Assembly (NCBI GenBank): GCA_000149265.1 | Contig: CH002541.1 | Location: forward strand, 210,851 to 274,850 | DNA from: Ciona savignyi | Lineage: Eukaryota > Chordata > Ascidiacea > Phlebobranchia > Cionidae | Direction: 5' to 3' | Length of the DNA: 64,000 nt | Shown here: piece by piece, positions 59,401 to 64,000 of the stretch | Layout of the letters: each line of letters opens with the position of its first letter | Numbering within the stretch: position 1 is the first letter of the stretch | Program-made: the position numbers and the translations under genes | Notes under the pieces: generated by a model | What the model was told of the DNA's origin: nothing | The model's input: only the letters and a program-made list of their open reading frames with translations | Database searches by the model: none

Positions 59401-62400
59401 TGTCACATGGCGCAGATAGAACAACAAACTAAGTCCCTGGCAATTTGTATTTATCAACTACTTGTTTAACATTTATTATGGCAAAATGGCTTTATAATTA
59501 AATAATTTTGGGTACAAAACAAGAAAAGACAGATAAATGACTTCCGTCAAGCTACACAGAAAAACCTCATGGGAAAAAATGTTCATTTCTATAGGTCTAC
59601 TTTACTTTTAAAAAAGATGGTTATTATACTTATCCAATAAAACACTGATATAAAAACTTTTTAATAGATTAACATAATAATTAATAATGGGGTTTGTAGG
59701 CACATGTGACATTTAGTCTTCCAATTATTATGATTGCTGTGTTGCTGCGTTTTTTGTCTTCTTTCCATTAATTATAGTAACGATGTAGCAAATGTAAGAA
59801 AACAAAAAACAAACTCTACCTTATCCACATTGAGCACTTGCTCCACAGATGAAAACGTTGATTTAATGAGGTTTAAAAGAAAATAGATCCGGTCGTAGTC
59901 ATACGGGGAAATATTGCTTCTAAAACATCTTTCCAATTGTCGTAATAACTCGTACTTGTCCACTACGTTACACGTCACCCATTCTGTATAAAAAAGACAT
60001 TTTAATTATATAAGTTATTTCAATGAAATGTGGTTGAATTTATTGTACAATTAGGTTAAATTAAAATGATATTTGCATAATTAAACATAACTTTAGTTCA
60101 AAACAAGGGTACAGTTTGAACAAAAAGTTTAGTCCTGCCTGTGTTCCTGGTCCCAAAGTACCAACAAATTAATGTATTGCAACATGCTTTTACTTATATC
60201 TAACATTAACATACGCAAAACACCAGAAAACGTACTTAATTCTTCCTCAATTATTTTCCATGTTTTCTGAGCAGGGCATTTGGGAGCCTTAGAGGAGGCA
60301 AAGCTCAGAAATGGAGAAGATTGGTTGCTGGACACCACTGCCATGCTGCTGGCATAGAAGTTATACTGCACAGAAAGTGAGTCTGGCGAACTGATGGAGC
60401 TAAGATCTCGGGAAATGTGTGTGTCTCCTCCTAGCAGGACATCCACATATTGGAGCAATGCTTTATCAGTATCCAAGTTGTAATCTCTGGTTAAATGATA
60501 AAAATTTAGGTGTTTGTTTGGAAAAAAATCAGTTTCAGTTTTTATTCTTTTACAATGGTCAAAATTTGTGTTCATTTTCTTATATAAAGGCCGTTTTTGT
60601 TATTGAATACTAGGTGGTAAGATTTTATCATATATTATTGTAAATAATTATGATTTGCAATACTATCCACTTTATCTAACTATTTTTCTATACAACTGTT
60701 GAGGTTCTCACTTGCAATAGCTTTTCAACAAGGCACCAGTAATAAGTGGATGGCTGGTCAGCTTGAGTAGAAACTTCTGCTTCCATTGCTGGGAGGCCAG
60801 CAGAATGCCATCCACAGGAATCTATGCAAAACATTGCATTGTCAATTTAAAAGCTACTTGTGCACATAGTCAGGTTGCTCTAGATGGAACTTTGTGTAGA
60901 TATTTATAACATTTGGAATTAATTTATCATGTGGGAAGCAAGAGCAATAAATGTTGTCCTCGTGCATACAGCAGACAGGCCAGAGCTGGATAATTATCAG
61001 TTGAAAAATATACACAAGTCATTTTATAATAAAAAAGAAAGAACTAAGGTTAAGCAATATCAGTAAAAAAACAACTTTAACTAAATGTTCTACATGGCTG
61101 CTAGCCCATCAACTTGACGGTGAGGTATAATGGTGAAACATAACAAGTCAACTTGCAATGTGTAGTTTTGGTGGATTTACATTTTTCACTTTCAATTTTA
61201 ATATAGATTTTCACTCTTACTTTTTTATCTTCTAGCTCAATTAAAAAAATATTATTATCATTTAATTGATTTAGAATGTGCATATTTTAATATGATGAGC
61301 ATGAATCATTATCAAAGTATGGTATTTAATGTTTAATCAAAATACAAACGTTTAGGTTGTCCAATGTTTGTGCCCACTTTGCATCCAACTGCAACATCCT
61401 GTATTTGGGAACTTGGGCGAGAATGCCATGGCAGTTGGAAATGTACAACCCTGCCTTAGCCACTGCCTGTAAATGGAAAATAATGTGTTTTAATTGAGAT
61501 TGGGTCACTTTAGGTGACTAAAATCATGGACTGATATGATTGTATTATTTATATATCCATATAAATAATACAACCATATCAGTCACGGGTAATACTTCCA
61601 AGGGTACATTGATTATTGTTGAAGCTAAATCGATCAACAGTCGGCGCGATGTTTGGGCCGTGCCGAATAAGTGACTATTTTTATTTAATGCTCGATTCAA
61701 AGTGTATTCAGGTCAAACGTTCCAGAATAATTCAAACAACAATTTAGGAGTCGGGAGATTAAATTTAGTTATTGATAGTCACTATAATAAATAAACAAAG
61801 AAAAGCATATTAATCTTGTATAAAGGTTACAACTAACTTATGACATCGCAGAAAACTGGCGCAAGCCTGAAACACGAGTTTAGGGAATAAAACAAAGAAC
61901 GGAAAATATGCCGATAGGTGGCGCAATAAATATTTTAAACAGCTGGGTTATAGTGTACACAAAAAGGGATTGTTGGCGTCAACAATTATCATATTAATAT
62001 TTTTAAGTAAAAATTTGTATTTTTCTACAAAAAGAAATCTCTTAAAACATTTAACCGAACAAATGTCAAATTGCATAGAAATCCACATACCATTATTTTC
62101 TTGTAGTTATTCTGCAAGGACTGACATACATTGTTGAGCACATCAACTGACTTGCTGCCCGACAAGTTCAACAAGAATCCAACGGCTAATTCAACATCGG
62201 ATACTGGGGCTAGCAAAATCTGTGAAAAAATAAACACAGTGCATAAGCTTTAAGTGTTTAATTTGAGCCAATGCAATTAATTGTATAATGGTTAAATCAG
62301 CTCAAAGGGTTTCTTATCGAATCTTGTTATTAAATAGCAAAATCTATTTAATAAGTCACCTTTTCAGCAACCATTTCAGTGTATTGAACATTTTCATCGA

Positions 62401-64000
62401 TTCCCTTCTTAACAGTGTACATGATCAATTGCGTCAGTGCTGTGCGCTCCGAACTGTTTTCCTGGAAAAAGCAGTTATTTTACTGAATTGCAAATTACAG
62501 ATAAAAGGTTGCATAATTGGAAAATAACACTGAACCTTAATTATCACAATACGTTTACCACAATCTACACTGAATTGGTACTTTGTCCTGTAGCAGATCC
62601 ATCAATTAACTTAAATTTGGGGTATTGTAATTGGCCACCCAATTACAGCTGGCTTAAAGTGATATTGAGCCAAAATTGTGTAAGGCAGCTGTTTTGATGG
62701 GTGGCCAATCCCAAAACCCCCAATTTAAAATATACGATAATGTCACAATATGCGACTTTGTTTCAATCAGTTGTGTAAACAAATATTGGTGCAGCCTAAG
62801 CAAATATCAGCAAAATGGAGTGAAACTTACATAGAAGAATGCCCTGTGGTTGCAGATGTACAATACAGTGACTTGCATCGTCTTAACCATCCACTGCAGT
62901 GCTAGCACGTCATGGTGGGAGTTTTTAAGCAGATTGGTCATTCTCATGAGCACGTCGTATAACACTGATAGCTTGCTTTTTATCGAATGTATATCTGTTG
63001 GTTGCGCAATCGCTAATGGAAAACCTGGAAATGGAAGGTGTTGTGCGTAATGGTTAATCTACAATAGAGGCATAGATTTGCTACTTAATCCGTTTTGTCC
63101 AGTTATTTTTAAGTTTAAATTAAGGTTATAAATAATCAGGATATGATGCGTATTTTTATTTTGGGACCTGGCAGGGAGAAAAGGGATGGATAAAGGGAAG
63201 GAAAGAAAGTGGTCACTAAAATAAGGAAAACTGTTCTCAACCAAAACTCTTAACCCCAACCCACTTACTGCCTAACATTTATTAGATTGTGCAGTTTCAC
63301 AGCAATTAAAGTAGAGTTACATAGAAAATTGTAACCCAACCTCATAAGGTTAAATACTTTGGGGTATAGTCAGCCCAACTTGAGCAATGAATAAAGATTG
63401 ATGATATACATCTTCCACTTTCAAATCAAAATCGATATTAAATTTGTTTAAGTCGATAAACAAGACCTCAAATACAGCAAGTCAACAACGCAACACCCAC
63501 CATCATGTGTCATGACAGAGTCAATGAAACGGGCGAAGAGATTCATTGCTTCATTTCCCCTCAAAGTGAGCCCATCTTGCTCTCTGTACCAGCCATGCAG
63601 CCACTCCAGATGTTCATATTTGCTTATACGCAGTTTCGGAGCAGTGGTTGTACACTGGATTGCATTAATTAAACAAATATGCAGTTAAGAATTGTTTTCT
63701 TTTGATAAATTTATTTTTCCTTGTTGTGTTCTTAACAAAAATGTTTGCAGTAGATCTGAAGCTTTTAATATTTGTCTTTATTCACATACCATTATGATGA
63801 TAAAGCAATACATAGACATTTAATTCAATTTTATGATCATTGCATTTCCCATATTATCAATCACACAGACAACGCTAGTTTAATTGTGTAAAGGATTTGT
63901 ACAATTGCTTATTCAGAAGAGTGCCAGCCACCAACTTGTTTTTATTAGTAATATGTAATTTCTCTTCTACAGTGTTTTTCAGCAGGGCATGTATCGGAAA
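53435..64000 (-). CDS. KNTC1: Kinetochore-associated protein 1 (Rod), C-terminal part
   Basis: Exons: 63654-63501, 63024-62831, 62461-62360, 62219-62091, 61466-61350, 60821-60712, 60486-60236, 59983-59820, 59436-59309, 59092-58924, 58451-58300, 57898-57645, 57115-56985, 56549-56428, 56114-55974, 55488-55251, 54958-54821, 54365-54248, 53562-53435. All join in phase (980 codons). A further exon, 64000-63971, is possible. KNTC1/Rod forms the RZZ complex with ZW10 and Zwilch at kinetochores; it recruits dynein and Mad1-Mad2 for the spindle checkpoint. Matches to the vertebrate C-terminal half, in order, include RLPVHVLLYGDANHSWKVLS, ADQPSKLIIHLYQHPSI with SYPDIHGVVDELAK, TRARAVNCLFLI and LQLYALALGCLLASP. 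The protein is alpha-helical throughout. The true C-terminus is not settled: an in-phase short exon at 53340 ending by 53296, or others, may follow. About half of the roughly 2,200-residue protein lies outside the window. Confidence 0.93.
53761..54144 (+). repeat. SINE family 1 copy interrupted by an assembly gap
   Basis: The head and early body (GTCCGGCCGGTTGGTGTAAT to GACATTCCCTGAACC) are followed by the N run, and then the rest of the body from ATTCTATCAAATTC to a TATCC tail. In intact copies only about 20 bases separate these two points. It lies in the KNTC1 intron between exons 54365-54248 and 53562-53435. Confidence 0.8.
53886..53985. other. Assembly gap of exactly 100 N
   Basis: One hundred N in a row, a conventional placeholder for a gap of unknown size. 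It falls inside a SINE, where read placement is ambiguous. No exon of KNTC1 is expected here, since the flanking exons join in phase. Confidence 0.99.

Overview
The window is AT-rich animal nuclear DNA. Its protein genes are split by many short introns with GT..AG borders, and it carries decayed copies of tRNA-derived SINEs, MITE-like elements and one assembly gap of 100 N. The gene content (KNTC1/Rod, U2SURP/SR140, AUH, a centrin, a secreted C-type-lectin-like protein), the compact introns and the repeats fit an invertebrate chordate. An ascidian of the Ciona type is my best guess. That is inference; nothing in the window names the species.

Layout. 1-309 (-): 5' coding part of a J-domain-like protein that runs off the left edge. 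2497-3640 (-): a three-exon secreted C-type-lectin-like gene. 3.7-14.4 kb: a long stretch without convincing genes, holding SINE remnants, a hAT-like element and a hairpin. 14460-19132 (-): nine-exon AUH (3-methylglutaconyl-CoA hydratase). 19766-21968 (+): five-exon centrin, divergent from AUH. 23619-36169 (+): a 21-exon leucine-rich-repeat gene encoding about 1,131 residues, whose family I cannot name. 37267-46327 (-): 21-exon U2SURP, convergent with the LRR gene. 46.4-53.4 kb: gene-poor, with a frameshifted UBA-domain ORF and a four-copy satellite of about 332 bp. 53435-64000 (-): the C-terminal part of KNTC1, running off the right edge.

The exon chains were built by hand, and every listed junction was checked for reading phase. 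AUH adds up to 942 nt, centrin to 657 nt, the lectin to 816 nt, U2SURP to 2,769 nt and the LRR gene to 3,396 nt, all multiples of three without internal stops. The KNTC1 part adds 2,940 nt (980 codons).

The genes belong to unrelated cell functions: mitochondrial leucine breakdown, centriole/basal body, splicing, spindle checkpoint and secretion. There is no operon-like pathway cluster and no clear new multi-gene system. The most unusual items are the unnamed LRR protein, the frameshifted UBA ORF, the 332-bp satellite, two MITE-like elements lying in introns, a 74-nt hairpin, and a J domain whose HPD motif is missing.
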